From assembly GCA_937900045.1 (NCBI GenBank), contig CALCEB010000028.1, positions 1 through 18,951 of the forward strand: 18,951 bases of DNA. Direction: 5' to 3'. The notes below the pieces were generated by a model. The model was not told where the DNA came from. It saw only the letters and a list, made by a program, of their open reading frames with translations, and searched no databases. Position numbers and translations under genes: made by a program. Below, one piece after another: positions 7,033-14,354 of this stretch. Numbering within the stretch: position 1 is the stretch's first letter; every line of letters starts with the position of its first letter. The DNA is from an uncultured Acidobacteriota bacterium. GTDB taxonomy: Bacteria > Acidobacteriota > Terriglobia > UBA7540.

Positions 7033-7755
7033 CTACTTATCGCCTCGCACTTCGAAGACTTTGTTATCCTCTTCTGACAAGAGCAGGACCTTATCGAAAT
7101 CAAAACTGAATGTCCACGTTTTGATCTTGTCGGGAACCGAAAAGCTTCCGGATAAGGGGTAAAGGCTGACCACTAAGAGGAGCCAGACGCGACTGGCTTT
7201 TTTTCGATAGTGCGAAACCAGCTTATTCTTCCGCTCGATCTCGTCGGCGAGGAACGGGCGTTCCAAGCGTAAGGTCTGCCCGCTATGTCCTGCTTGCCAC
7301 CTATTCGTTGCCCCGTCGAGGGGGCGAGCAACCCGGATCCCAAAAAATCCCGGAGGGACATCAGGGGAAAAGTAGTTTTCTGTGTCTTCCTCCCCATCAC
7401 CGTATCGACTTGTGACAAAATCAGCCAAGGATTTCGCCATTGGACGGCAGTCAAGCTGTTTCTTTTTGTCGAAACAGACTAGAACATCCACGGCCCGGGT
7501 GCCGGATTGTTGGTACATTTCCCCGGCGTCGTGAACCACCTCGTCTTGAAATGCTTCCACTTGGCGCCGAGGAAATCCATCCACGGGGCTCGGCTGAAAG
7601 AGCTGGGTCACTTCAACGCCGATTGTTCCAAAATCAGTTTCGATAAGGAAATCAGGACTCTCCGATTCAGTGATTTTCCCCTTTGGAATCAGCGAACTTA
7701 TATTCCGCGCTTTCCCGAGATAATGCCTCTCTACTTTCTTTTTCGCCTTCGCCAT
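7033..7755 (-). CDS. Hypothetical protein with PD-(D/E)xK-like nuclease core
   Basis: This 240-residue soluble protein has a basic N-terminus (MAKAKKKVER). Residues 30-51 read ESESPDFLIETDFGTIGVEVTQ: a Pro-Asp (34-35), then a beta hairpin, then E48-x-T50-Q51. This is the layout of the PD-(D/E)xK nuclease core, except that the usual Lys is Thr or Gln. Similar 'PDF...GVEVT' proteins are common hypothetical proteins, and activity is uncertain given the missing Lys. A basic region (KKASRVWLLLVVSLYPL, about residues 188-204) supplies a late hydrophobic strand. I chose the ATG at 7755 over the TTG at 7761 because GGAGG lies six bases before it, whereas GGAGG touches the TTG. It heads the accessory block, and its bases look AT-richer than those of the flanking operons. 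Confidence 0.75.
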   Translation of the reverse strand: MAKAKKKVERHYLGKARNISSLIPKGKITESESPDFLIETDFGTIGVEVTQLFQPSPVDGFPRRQVEAFQDEVVHDAGEMYQQSGTRAVDVLVCFDKKKQLDCRPMAKSLADFVTSRYGDGEEDTENYFSPDVPPGFFGIRVARPLDGATNRWQAGHSGQTLRLERPFLADEIERKNKLVSHYRKKASRVWLLLVVSLYPLSGSFSVPDKIKTWTFSFDFDKVLLLSEEDNKVFEVRGDK

Positions 7756-7803
7756 GCTCAACCTCCAACATGCTGGTAGCCACGTTCAATTCGTTCTGAG
7801 AAT

Positions 7804-7841
7804 TGACTGTGGGTTCATCGTGGGGAAAAAGCCCACGGTCA
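7804..7841. repeat. Imperfect hairpin downstream of the Ntn-hydrolase gene
   Basis: TGACTGTGGG and CCCACGGTCA pair at nine of ten positions around an 18-base loop. It lies in the spacer between the phospholipase-like gene and the PD-(D/E)xK-like gene. No T-run follows on the minus strand, so a terminator role is not supported. Confidence 0.45.
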
Positions 7842-7871
7842 GAAAAACGCTGGCCGTGGCTCCCGCTCTGT

Positions 7872-7905
7872 GCTAGCGCATCGCAGAGCTGCGCTCTGCG
7901 CCAGC
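7872..7905. repeat. Nested palindrome with TGC loop
   Basis: CGCAGAGC-TGC-GCTCTGCG (7882-7900) is a perfect 8-bp stem with a TGC loop, inside the imperfect outer arms GCTAGCG and CGCCAGC. The TGC loop and the outer GCG/CGC arms recall the hairpin at 915-931 and the TGTAGCG arms around it, so it may be a diverged member of the same repeat family. Confidence 0.5.
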
Positions 7906-7933
7906 CCGGCCGATCTTGAACCGGGTTCAGCTT

Positions 7934-9418
7934 TTATCGCTCACCGGAACGGAACTGCGTCCACGGGCCCGCCTTCATGTCCGTCAACAAGGGCGACATC
8001 CAGGAATATTGCGGATGCTGCTTTAGAAAAGTGGAGGCGATGAAATCGTCACCGCACGGATGGCCGCGCCGCGCCATCAGGCTCATGTGCGCAGCCATGT
8101 CACTATCCGTCACCTTGCCCTGCACGGCGCCGCCAGGGAAATATGCTGGCCAATCCCAGACTTGTGCGCCTCGCGGTGAGTCTTCCACGTGTCCGCACAG
8201 AGTCCTCTCATCGGCTTCGACTTTATGGGCGTAAGCATCCGTGTGATCGGAAAGAAACTGCTCACCCAGGTGAACATCAATTTGTCCCTTATGTTGCTTC
8301 ATCAGTTGTTCCCAGCGGGCGCGGCGAGCATTCGGCGAAGTCTCCGGATTGTTGGGATCGAACTTCGTGTCTAGCTTAATCACCTTGGGGTCGCTGGCAA
8401 AGTTCGAGCCCACGAAGTAACCGTCTTTGGTCCGGAAGAGCTTGTAGGCTTTCAGCCCCAGCTCAAACCGGGCAATTTCATTGGTTTTGCGATCGCCCAG
8501 CAGCCAGTCATTGGCGTAGCCGCCGTTGTTGCCATCCAGCATGATGCGAACGTAGTCATCAATGGAGGTTGAGTATTGCAGGGCCTTGCGGGAGCGGTCG
8601 AATTCCGGCTTCCCATTGGGGTTCCAGCCGTAAAACTGGGAGATGGTTGTCTCCGTCATCATGAGGCCATCGGAGTTGATCCCAAAATCGTCGCCGCTGG
8701 TGATGACACCAGGAGCACCGTCCATCAGGATGCGGTACCCGTGCTGAGGAACAATGTCAAACATGATGCGCCAGCGCTCGCCTTCCATGTAATTGGTCCA
8801 AGTGTTGTGGGCGATCACGATTTTGTGATCTTTGGTGTAGCTGCCGGTCGCCACGAACGCGCTGCAATTGCCCGGACTTGTAAGGTGCGGAGCGTAGGCC
8901 ACCTTGTGCTGAGCGTTATACCAGGGAACGTAATAGTCCGCCAATTCTGCCACAGCATTCATGGCCACCACGTCGTCCACGCTCAATCCCACTCCGCGGG
9001 CGGCGAGGCCGGCCACAATGCCCTGGATTTCCTGCTGATATTCGGCATCCATCTTGGGCCAGAGCATGTTGTGCGAAGCCTGCAGGAAGAAATTCCAATC
9101 GCGGTGGGTGGAATGGGTGTCGTTCAACTTCACGACTTTGATGAAGTCTTGAATCTCCGGAGCCAGCAGATAGCCGTGCTGGAAACCGATCTGTGATGGC
9201 GTGCCTTGAAGGTGAACGTATATCCAACCACCGCGCTCGAAGCGATAAGCGCCTTTCAATCGTGGATCGTGCGATTCGGCTCCCTTCCTCGCACGGGCCT
9301 GAAACTCCGCTCCCACGGCTGCGGGGCGGCTTATTGCAGGCCGAAGAAACACTGCCATCGTTCCCACTGCAGCGAGCACTAATACGGCCAACCCAAACAA
9401 CTTCGCCTTGAATTCCAT
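7934..9418 (-). CDS. Secreted or anchored Ntn-hydrolase, phospholipase B-like / C45 acyltransferase family
   Basis: This 494-residue protein has a hydrophobic N-terminus (residues 7-26, LFGLAVLVLAAVGTMAVFL) that acts as a signal peptide or anchor, so the enzyme should be outside the cytoplasm. GTPSQIGFQHGYLLAPEI (72-89) is the entry motif of the AAT/C45 and phospholipase B-like fold. Cys185 in GNCSAFVATG is the expected N-terminal nucleophile released by self-cleavage, and VIAHNTWTNYMEGERW (201-216) matches the HNTW segment of phospholipase B-like proteins. The substrate, an amide or acyl ester, is not predictable. I chose the ATG at 9418, which has GGAGG seven bases upstream, over a TTG at 9454. 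No partner gene is obvious: the downstream accessory block and the upstream hpn operon are unrelated in function. Confidence 0.85.
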   Translation of the reverse strand: MEFKAKLFGLAVLVLAAVGTMAVFLRPAISRPAAVGAEFQARARKGAESHDPRLKGAYRFERGGWIYVHLQGTPSQIGFQHGYLLAPEIQDFIKVVKLNDTHSTHRDWNFFLQASHNMLWPKMDAEYQQEIQGIVAGLAARGVGLSVDDVVAMNAVAELADYYVPWYNAQHKVAYAPHLTSPGNCSAFVATGSYTKDHKIVIAHNTWTNYMEGERWRIMFDIVPQHGYRILMDGAPGVITSGDDFGINSDGLMMTETTISQFYGWNPNGKPEFDRSRKALQYSTSIDDYVRIMLDGNNGGYANDWLLGDRKTNEIARFELGLKAYKLFRTKDGYFVGSNFASDPKVIKLDTKFDPNNPETSPNARRARWEQLMKQHKGQIDVHLGEQFLSDHTDAYAHKVEADERTLCGHVEDSPRGAQVWDWPAYFPGGAVQGKVTDSDMAAHMSLMARRGHPCGDDFIASTFLKQHPQYSWMSPLLTDMKAGPWTQFRSGER

Positions 9419-9436
9419 GCCAATTCCTCCCTCAAA

Positions 9437-9713
9437 ACCAGTGATGAGTGACAAGTGACGAGTGACGAGACAGGAGTGACCGAAGGGTGACCAGAGGCCG
9501 GCAAGACCTTCTCGCGGTTTTCATCACTCGTCAGAAGCTGTGAAAAAATCAACAGCCTCTCGCAAAGACGCCAAGGCGCAAAGAAACGCAAAGTAGAACC
9601 CCTTTAATTTCTTCGCGAACCTTTGCGGCTTTGCGCCTTGGCGAGATGTCCTGTACTGTTTTGACCATTCTTTCACACCTTCTCACTCATCACTGTTCTT
9701 GTCACTCACCACT
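9437..9713. repeat. Compound inverted repeat region between hpnE and the hydrolase gene
   Basis: Two layers are visible. The inner layer has GCCAAGGCGCAAAG plus a second CGCAAAG at 9570-9592, which pairs with CTTTGCGGCTTTGCGCC at 9621-9643, giving about 20 pairs around an AT-rich centre. The outer layer on the left (9440-9475) has short GTGACGA/GAGTGAC units in tandem. The right side (9681-9713) has the complementary CACTCATCAC and TTGTCACTCA, reaching the hpnE stop. The 'CGCAAAGACGCCAAGGCG' unit is, from memory, a dispersed repeat in many unrelated bacteria. There are no spaced identical repeats as in CRISPR. Function is unknown. Confidence 0.7.
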
Positions 9714-11129
9714 GTCTTCAAAAACCACGTCCGCAGCAGTGTACCCGCTTCTGACCGCTCCTTCAATAGTTGCTGGAAGCCCGGTATCGGTCCAGTCACC
9801 GGCAAGGAAGAATCCGCGCACGGGGGTTACTGCGGGAGGCCGTAAAGATTCCGTTTCAACCCTGGGGGAAAAGGTGGCGAATCTTTCCTTAATCACCAGA
9901 GCGCGCAGCAATTTGGCTTCACGAGCCGCAGGAAAAAGCTCGCGCAGTTCGCGAACCGCCGTGTCAATCAACTCGGTTTTCTCGCATCGGACTTCCTTTC
10001 GAGCGCCACTGATGACCAGGCTGACCAGGTACGGTCCTTTGCCGTCTGCCTCCGCTTTATTGAAGAGCCATTGCACGGTCGTGCCGCGCAGTCCGATGAA
10101 CTCTTCGCGCGTCACGGGACGGTCAAACCAGCAATAAATGGAAACAATCGGAACGGGCTCGAGATCCAAGCAATGGGCGAAGAAGGGGTCTTGCCTCAGC
10201 AACTCCGCAGGCAAGAGTGGGACTAAGCGGAACCACGGCACCGCACTCACCACCCGGCTTGCTTTGATCGTCTCTCCATCCGCCAGGCGCAGACCTTCAA
10301 TTCGCCAGCGTGGCGCAGCGGCAGAGTGTCCCTTCGCATGCGGCGGAAGCGCAATAGAACCTTTCGTCATTTCCCCATTGGGGTTCTGCACGATGGAGAA
10401 ATCCAGCACGCGCCGGGTTGTCTCGACACGGCCTCCACGGCTTGTAATGTAGTTTGCCGCAGCTTCCGTGTAACACTCGCTGAGGCCCGGATGGGCAAAT
10501 CCAATTCGCGAATCGCGAGCGGACTTAAATAGCGCCAGGCGAACGACTCGTTCGAAGAGCGGCGCGGCGGCAACCTCCGGCCGGTCGTTCATTGCTGCAA
10601 TGGCAAGGAGGTCCCAGAATCCGGTTTGTACTTCGGCGGATTGCCCCTGCAGGCGGAGCCATTCCCGCACCGTCAAGCCCTTTGGGTCTTTCCGGCCAAA
10701 CAACGCACCTACTGCCGACATCCCCAAACCGAGACGCAAAATCTGCGCCTTCTCACTCTTGCTGAAGCCATCCGAACCCATGACTCCCAACAGCACATGC
10801 CAGGGAGCGGGCAGTTTCGGGCAGCAGAATCCACTGATCTTTCCACCCTTCTCGGCAAAGCGGACGGCGAGGGTCGGCTGGAAGTGGATCTGGTCTTGCG
10901 TACCGATGGTGGCCAGGAAGCGAAGCGCCGCATGATAGCACCCCATAAAGATATGTTGGCCGTTATCGAGGCGTCTGCCACTTTGGATATCGAGGAAGGA
11001 TCGCGCCCTTCCGCCAAGATGCGGGTTTTGCTCAAGCAGACGGACACGGCGGCCGGCGCCCGCCAAGGACACCCCTGCGGCGAGCCCTGCAAACCCACCA
11101 CCCACAATGATGATTTCCGGATCGTTCAT
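9702..11129 (-). CDS. hpnE: Hydroxysqualene dehydroxylase HpnE
   Basis: This FAD-dependent amine-oxidase-fold enzyme reduces hydroxysqualene to squalene, the last of the three HpnCDE steps. The Rossmann motif VGGGFAGLAAG begins at residue 9, a Glu sits at 33 for the ribose, and GGRARS follows at 39-44. The C-terminal FAD-binding segment FFLAGDWTDTGLPATIEGAVRSGYTAA is present, as expected. At 475 residues it is slightly longer than many HpnE, with an insert around residues 245-275 (NPNGEMTKGSIALPPHAKG) that looks like a loop. The ATG at 11129 has AGGG five bases upstream. It follows hpnD by 131 bases, unlike the tight hpnC-hpnD junction, and a palindromic repeat sits in that gap, so it could be uncoupled in expression. 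Confidence 0.94.
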   Translation of the reverse strand: MNDPEIIIVGGGFAGLAAGVSLAGAGRRVRLLEQNPHLGGRARSFLDIQSGRRLDNGQHIFMGCYHAALRFLATIGTQDQIHFQPTLAVRFAEKGGKISGFCCPKLPAPWHVLLGVMGSDGFSKSEKAQILRLGLGMSAVGALFGRKDPKGLTVREWLRLQGQSAEVQTGFWDLLAIAAMNDRPEVAAAPLFERVVRLALFKSARDSRIGFAHPGLSECYTEAAANYITSRGGRVETTRRVLDFSIVQNPNGEMTKGSIALPPHAKGHSAAAPRWRIEGLRLADGETIKASRVVSAVPWFRLVPLLPAELLRQDPFFAHCLDLEPVPIVSIYCWFDRPVTREEFIGLRGTTVQWLFNKAEADGKGPYLVSLVISGARKEVRCEKTELIDTAVRELRELFPAAREAKLLRALVIKERFATFSPRVETESLRPPAVTPVRGFFLAGDWTDTGLPATIEGAVRSGYTAADVVFEDSGE

Positions 11130-11163
11130 TTGGCCCTGACTTCAAAGATCAACTTGGCCACGA

Positions 11164-11187
11164 CTGTAGCGCCGCTCGGCGCTACAG
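11164..11187. repeat. Perfect 10-bp hairpin between hpnD and hpnE
   Basis: CTGTAGCGCC and GGCGCTACAG pair perfectly around GCTC. The arms share TGTAGCGCC with the inner arms of the compound repeat at 881-991, so this looks like a short copy of that repeat lacking the two internal hairpins. It sits inside an operon gap, where it could affect mRNA processing or termination; no T-run follows. Confidence 0.75.
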
Positions 11188-11260
11188 GGCTCAGAATCGG
11201 ATGTTCCAGCAACCGGAGAGAAATCAATGAGGGCGGCGTGTTTGCCGCCTGCGGACGACT

Positions 11261-12130
11261 CTAGGCTTGGAACCATTCTGCCCCCAGATAGACAGAAAGC
11301 GCCGTCCAGAACTTTTGAAGACGCGAGAGTCCGATGCGCCGTCCAAAAATGTTGAATTTTGACTGGCGAATCTCTCTCAAGACCCTCCAGTAAATCGCCG
11401 CCATAATTTCCGCGGCGATCATCGAGCCGCGATCCTCGGCGGGCAGCAAGCGGCGGCTCGATGCAAAGCACGCCTCCGCCCGCGCCGCTTCGAAACACAT
11501 CAGATTGACAAAGGCGTCGCTATATTCAGCCCTTGCAATCTGGTCAAACTTGACCCCGAATTGCGCCAGATCATCAAGAGGCAGGTAGACCCTTCCGCGC
11601 CCCGCGTCTGCGTGCAGATCACGGAGGATGTTCACCAGTTGCAAAGCCGTGCCAAGCTCGACGGCATATTGCCGGGTTCGCGGGTTCCGATAACCAAAAA
11701 TCTCAATGCAGATCAACCCGATCGTGCCAGCGACGTGGTAACAATAGCGGCGCAGATCCTCAAACGTTTGATAGCTGTGGCCCCGGCCGTCCATGACAAG
11801 GTCCATTTCAAAGCCACGAATCAGCTCCTCGAAGTATTGGCGCGGAATCCTGAATCGTTGAACCGCCTGCGCAAGTGATTCGAGTTCGGGATCAATACCC
11901 AGCCCCGGGTTGTCCCGGTAACAGGTGTCCAGCGCGGCGCGGTAACGGTCAAGTCCGGCCCGCACTGCCTGCGGTTCAATCCCATCGTCCGTCAGATCGT
12001 CGCCCCGCCGGGCGAAATCGTAAACGGCCTCAATAGCTCTTCGTTTGGCAGGCGGCAGCACGAGAAAGGAATAGTAAAAGTTGGTAGCGGCTGAACCCGT
12101 GCGCCGGCGCGAGATGGTGGAAGCGATCAT
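11261..12130 (-). CDS. hpnD: Presqualene diphosphate synthase HpnD
   Basis: This squalene/phytoene synthase-family enzyme couples two farnesyl diphosphates to presqualene diphosphate. At 289 residues it has the expected length. The first Asp-rich motif is DFARRGDDLTDDG (38-50), which binds the substrate diphosphate through Mg. The second is VNILRDLHADAGRGRVYLP (166-184) with Asp171 and Asp175, and RGFEMDL at 105-111 is the conserved central helix. The 'ILRD-x3-D' form, rather than 'NFWQD', separates HpnD from HpnC. The start codon overlaps the hpnC stop as ATGA, so translation is probably coupled. It is followed by the 131-base gap before hpnE. Nothing is missing, and the assignment is firm to family. 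Confidence 0.95.
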   Translation of the reverse strand: MIASTISRRRTGSAATNFYYSFLVLPPAKRRAIEAVYDFARRGDDLTDDGIEPQAVRAGLDRYRAALDTCYRDNPGLGIDPELESLAQAVQRFRIPRQYFEELIRGFEMDLVMDGRGHSYQTFEDLRRYCYHVAGTIGLICIEIFGYRNPRTRQYAVELGTALQLVNILRDLHADAGRGRVYLPLDDLAQFGVKFDQIARAEYSDAFVNLMCFEAARAEACFASSRRLLPAEDRGSMIAAEIMAAIYWRVLREIRQSKFNIFGRRIGLSRLQKFWTALSVYLGAEWFQA

Positions 12131-13056
12131 GAAGCCCTTCGGGGCCGGAAGGCAAGAGGATGGGCGGAACTGTGCCGAAGTGACTTAAATAATATCGTCA
12201 GAGCGTCCCACTTCCGAATTGCCGGTCTTGCCGAAAGGGCCATAAAGCTCATCCGTTGAATCTTCCGCAGGATTGTTACTCCCCCCCACCACGTGAGGCG
12301 CAGTTGTAGGCGCAACCCCAGAGTCACCTGTTCCGCCAATGGCCTGGCGCGTTCGAAAAGGTCAGCGGTTCGGGCCACTTCAAGCTCGATGAGCTTCTGA
12401 AAGCTCCGCACTTTCTCTACGTCCATCCCTTCTCGGAGTGCGGCCAGATCCTGAACCGTCAATCCGAATTGCTGCAAGTCATCCAACGGAAGGTAAATCC
12501 GGTCCCGAGCCAAATCGAGGCCGGCATCCTGCCAGAAATTGGCAAGCTGGAGCGCCGTGCAAAGCGCGTCGGAAAGCTCCAGCATCCCAGGCTCGCGATA
12601 GTCATACAACTCGAGCATCAATCGTCCCACAGGATTTGCCGAATAGTCACAGTAATGGAGCAGTGATGCAAAATTCGGGTGGCGATTCGTATGCACATCC
12701 ATTTCAAAAGCGCGGATCAGGCGATCCAGATAATCATGAGTCAACCCGAATTTGCGGGCCGCGTCACCCAAGGCAATGAAAACCGGATGACCGGAAGACT
12801 CTCCAGCGTAGCAAGCTTGCAAGCGCCGGCGCCAATCCGCCAAAGCTTCAAGGCGCGATTCCGGTGTTGGGTAAAGCGGTCCCGGCTCATCTGCAATATC
12901 GTCCGCGGCGCGGGCAAACGCATAGATGGCCGCGAGAGCATCGCGCCTGGCCTGGGACAGAAATAATGAGGCTACCGGAAAATTCTCATAATGGCTTCGC
13001 GTAACCGCCATACACTTGGCGTAAGCGGTTTGCACTCGCGAGTCAGTCCGGCTCAT
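12127..13056 (-). CDS. hpnC: Hydroxysqualene synthase HpnC
   Basis: This paralogue of HpnD converts presqualene diphosphate to hydroxysqualene. The first Asp motif ARAADDIADEPG is at 48-59, and the second is LANFWQDAGLDLARDRIYLP at 171-190; NFWQD is the mark of HpnC. The length (309 residues) is slightly above the usual 270-300 and includes a basic C-terminal tail (SAHPLAFRPRRAS) that extends past the fold and overlaps the hpnD start by ATGA. The ATG at 13056 has no good Shine-Dalgarno sequence; Met16 at 13011 (MAVTRSHYENF) is an alternative that still keeps the whole domain. It is the first gene of the operon and starts next to a 640-base non-coding region that should hold its promoter. Confidence 0.95.
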   Translation of the reverse strand: MSRTDSRVQTAYAKCMAVTRSHYENFPVASLFLSQARRDALAAIYAFARAADDIADEPGPLYPTPESRLEALADWRRRLQACYAGESSGHPVFIALGDAARKFGLTHDYLDRLIRAFEMDVHTNRHPNFASLLHYCDYSANPVGRLMLELYDYREPGMLELSDALCTALQLANFWQDAGLDLARDRIYLPLDDLQQFGLTVQDLAALREGMDVEKVRSFQKLIELEVARTADLFERARPLAEQVTLGLRLQLRLTWWGGVTILRKIQRMSFMALSARPAIRKWDALTILFKSLRHSSAHPLAFRPRRAS

Positions 13057-13085
13057 TCAGGTTCCCGTTTGGTTGGCTCTAGTGA

Positions 13086-13099
13086 CGGGTGGCCACCCG
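13086..13099. repeat. 14-base perfect palindrome
   Basis: CGGGTGGCCACCCG is self-complementary and is bracketed by imperfect TAGTGA / TGCTACA arms. The TGCTACA arm resembles the CGCTACA arms of the other palindromic repeats here. It lies about 30 bases upstream of the hpnC start, where it could instead be an operator. Confidence 0.5.
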
Positions 13100-13190
13100 C
13101 TGCTACAGGATGCATTCCGCAACCGAATGATGGCGCAGCTATCACCCTAAGTAATTATAGGGTTGGTTGCCTTACAAAAAGAAGAGGGGA

Positions 13191-13225
13191 GCCTCGAACC
13201 GTGGGCTGGGAAGCCCTTTCGAGGC
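13191..13225 (+). ncRNA. Two-stem hairpin, possible structured RNA element
   Basis: The outer stem GCCTCGAA/TTCGAGGC is 8 bp and perfect. The inner stem GGGCT/AGCCC is 5 bp with a GGGA tetraloop, separated from the outer stem by CCGT on one side and a single T on the other. This asymmetric bulge layout is more RNA-like than a simple DNA palindrome. There is no T-run. I do not recognise a known family, and the strand is a guess from the downstream plus-strand gene. Confidence 0.35.
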
Positions 13226-13359
13226 CCGAGCAGCTTATCCACGCCATAAAATTTTGCAATTGGACACGAATGCACAATCCCGCTACTCTATGGTTGGAAG
13301 GCGAGCTCCCATGACGCGCTCGCTCTTGCAAGTCCAAGTGGACCGGCCCATTGACTGCT

Positions 13360-13384
13360 TGCAGCCAGACCCTTTCTGGTTGCA
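13360..13384 (+). repeat. 10-bp near-perfect hairpin
   Basis: TGCAGCCAGA and TCTGGTTGCA pair with one G-T pair around a 5-base loop (CCCTT). It lies 135 bases after the 13191-13225 element and about 315 bases before the secreted-protein start. Its role is unknown. Confidence 0.45.
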
Positions 13385-13698
13385 TCGAGGAATCTGAAAG
13401 CCACTGGGCTTCTAATCCGAATCACAGCATTTGCGGGCTCCACGTCCATGAGCGGCCCGGCAACCCGTAGGAAGCCGGTCATCATTCCGTTTCGCTCGAG
13501 TCCGGTCCCAATCACAAACGAAAACATTCTTGGGCAGCCTGCAGTCTGATGCTTTCGCTGTGGCCTGACCAGCCGCCAGCGCGTGGGTTTGGTTTCCCAA
13601 GCGCCCCGCAGCCTGCCAGAACTACACCTGACTGCCAGCGCGTTCCAGTTTTTTCCGGAAATGCTCCGGCAGCCAAATCAAAATCTTGGAGGTTTCAG

Positions 13699-14136
13699 AT
13701 GAAAACACCAATGAATTCACGAATGCTGCAATTAGCGTTGCTTGGAATGCTGGCGCTTCTCTCTCCCACACCCAGCGTGAATGCGCAATCCCTGCAAGGC
13801 AGCTTTGACCTTCCGGTTGCCGCCCAATGGGGATTGGCAAAGCTGCCCGCCGGGCATTACAGCTTCGCCCTTTATGACTCTGCCTCACCTTACGTCATTC
13901 ACGTCGAAGGCAAAAAAGCCAGCGCCGTGATTATGGCGTCGGGGGGAATGGACCTGTCCAGTGGTGGCCAGCAAAAAATCAACTTGATAAAGACCTCAAA
14001 AGGTTGGGCTGTTAGTTCCTTCAACTTACCGGAGGTTGGAATGGTCCTGAATTACCGGACTCACGGGACATCCAAGGCACTGATGGCAAAGAACACAGCC
14101 TCCCGGCGCGGTCCTTTCCCGTCTCAAGGCAAGTGA
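13699..14136 (+). CDS. Small secreted protein, function unknown
   Basis: This 145-residue exported protein has a basic start (MKTPMNSR), a hydrophobic core (MLQLALLGMLALLS) and a likely signal peptidase site after VNA at residue 29. The mature part begins SLQGSFDLPVAAQWGLAKLPAGHYSF and continues as predicted beta strands (HYSFALYD, YVIHVEG, KINLIK, VLNYRTHG). This resembles small beta-sandwich proteins that I recall from Acidobacteria, but no named family is certain. I chose the ATG at 13699 because GGAGG lies six bases upstream; the open frame extends further upstream but without a start signal or sensible residues. It is followed at once by a terminator (14159-14222), so it is probably a single-gene transcript. 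Confidence 0.85.
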   Translation: MKTPMNSRMLQLALLGMLALLSPTPSVNAQSLQGSFDLPVAAQWGLAKLPAGHYSFALYDSASPYVIHVEGKKASAVIMASGGMDLSSGGQQKINLIKTSKGWAVSSFNLPEVGMVLNYRTHGTSKALMAKNTASRRGPFPSQGK

Positions 14137-14141
14137 CCTTT

Positions 14142-14222
14142 CTCCCCTGAATGCTAGTGGGGAGCGGGAATCGCGGAGTAGGATGTGTGACCTCGACGCG
14201 ATATCCAGCTCCCCCTTTTTTT
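14142..14222 (+). terminator. Intrinsic terminator with an overlapping alternative stem
   Basis: The terminator stem is GGGGAGC (14159-14165) with GCTCCCC (14208-14214). It carries an inner stem ATCGCG/CGCGAT (14170-14175 with 14197-14202) and is followed by C and seven Ts (14216-14222). Just upstream, CTCCCC (14142-14147) can instead pair with GGGGAG (14159-14164), which would use up the 5' arm of the terminator. It ends the secreted-protein transcript. The alternative pairing could make it conditional, but the upstream stem is only 6 bp with an 11-base loop. Confidence 0.7.
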
Positions 14223-14354
14223 CCTACGTTCCCGCCACTCTGCTCTGCAAATATCTTGCCCGGGGCATGCCGTGCGCTTTTATGTCGCAGATAAAAACAT
14301 TGAATTTGCCGCACATTTACCCTTTTGTATAGAGTCATGGTGGTGAGGTGTACG

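Larger units (their letters stand above)
13057..13698. other. Intergenic region between hpnC and the secreted-protein gene, with structured hairpins
   Basis: No convincing gene was found in 640 bases between divergent genes. The short frames on both strands lack ribosome binding sites and read as Arg/Ser-rich noise; one minus frame (13527-13288) begins MFSFVIGTG and could be a gene remnant. The region contains the palindrome CGGGTGGCCACCCG at 13086-13099 and two hairpins described separately (13191-13225, 13360-13384). Promoters for hpnC (-) and the secreted gene (+) must lie here, but I could not pick convincing hexamers. Confidence 0.6.

Noticed and set aside
9440..9475. Tandem GTGACGA units considered as a CRISPR start
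   Set aside because: Units are very short, not separated by spacers, and no cas gene is nearby.
13436..13485. GGCCCGGCAACCC segment resembling a SAM riboswitch core
   Set aside because: The other conserved stems and the kink-turn sequence are missing, and the downstream gene is not in SAM or methionine metabolism.
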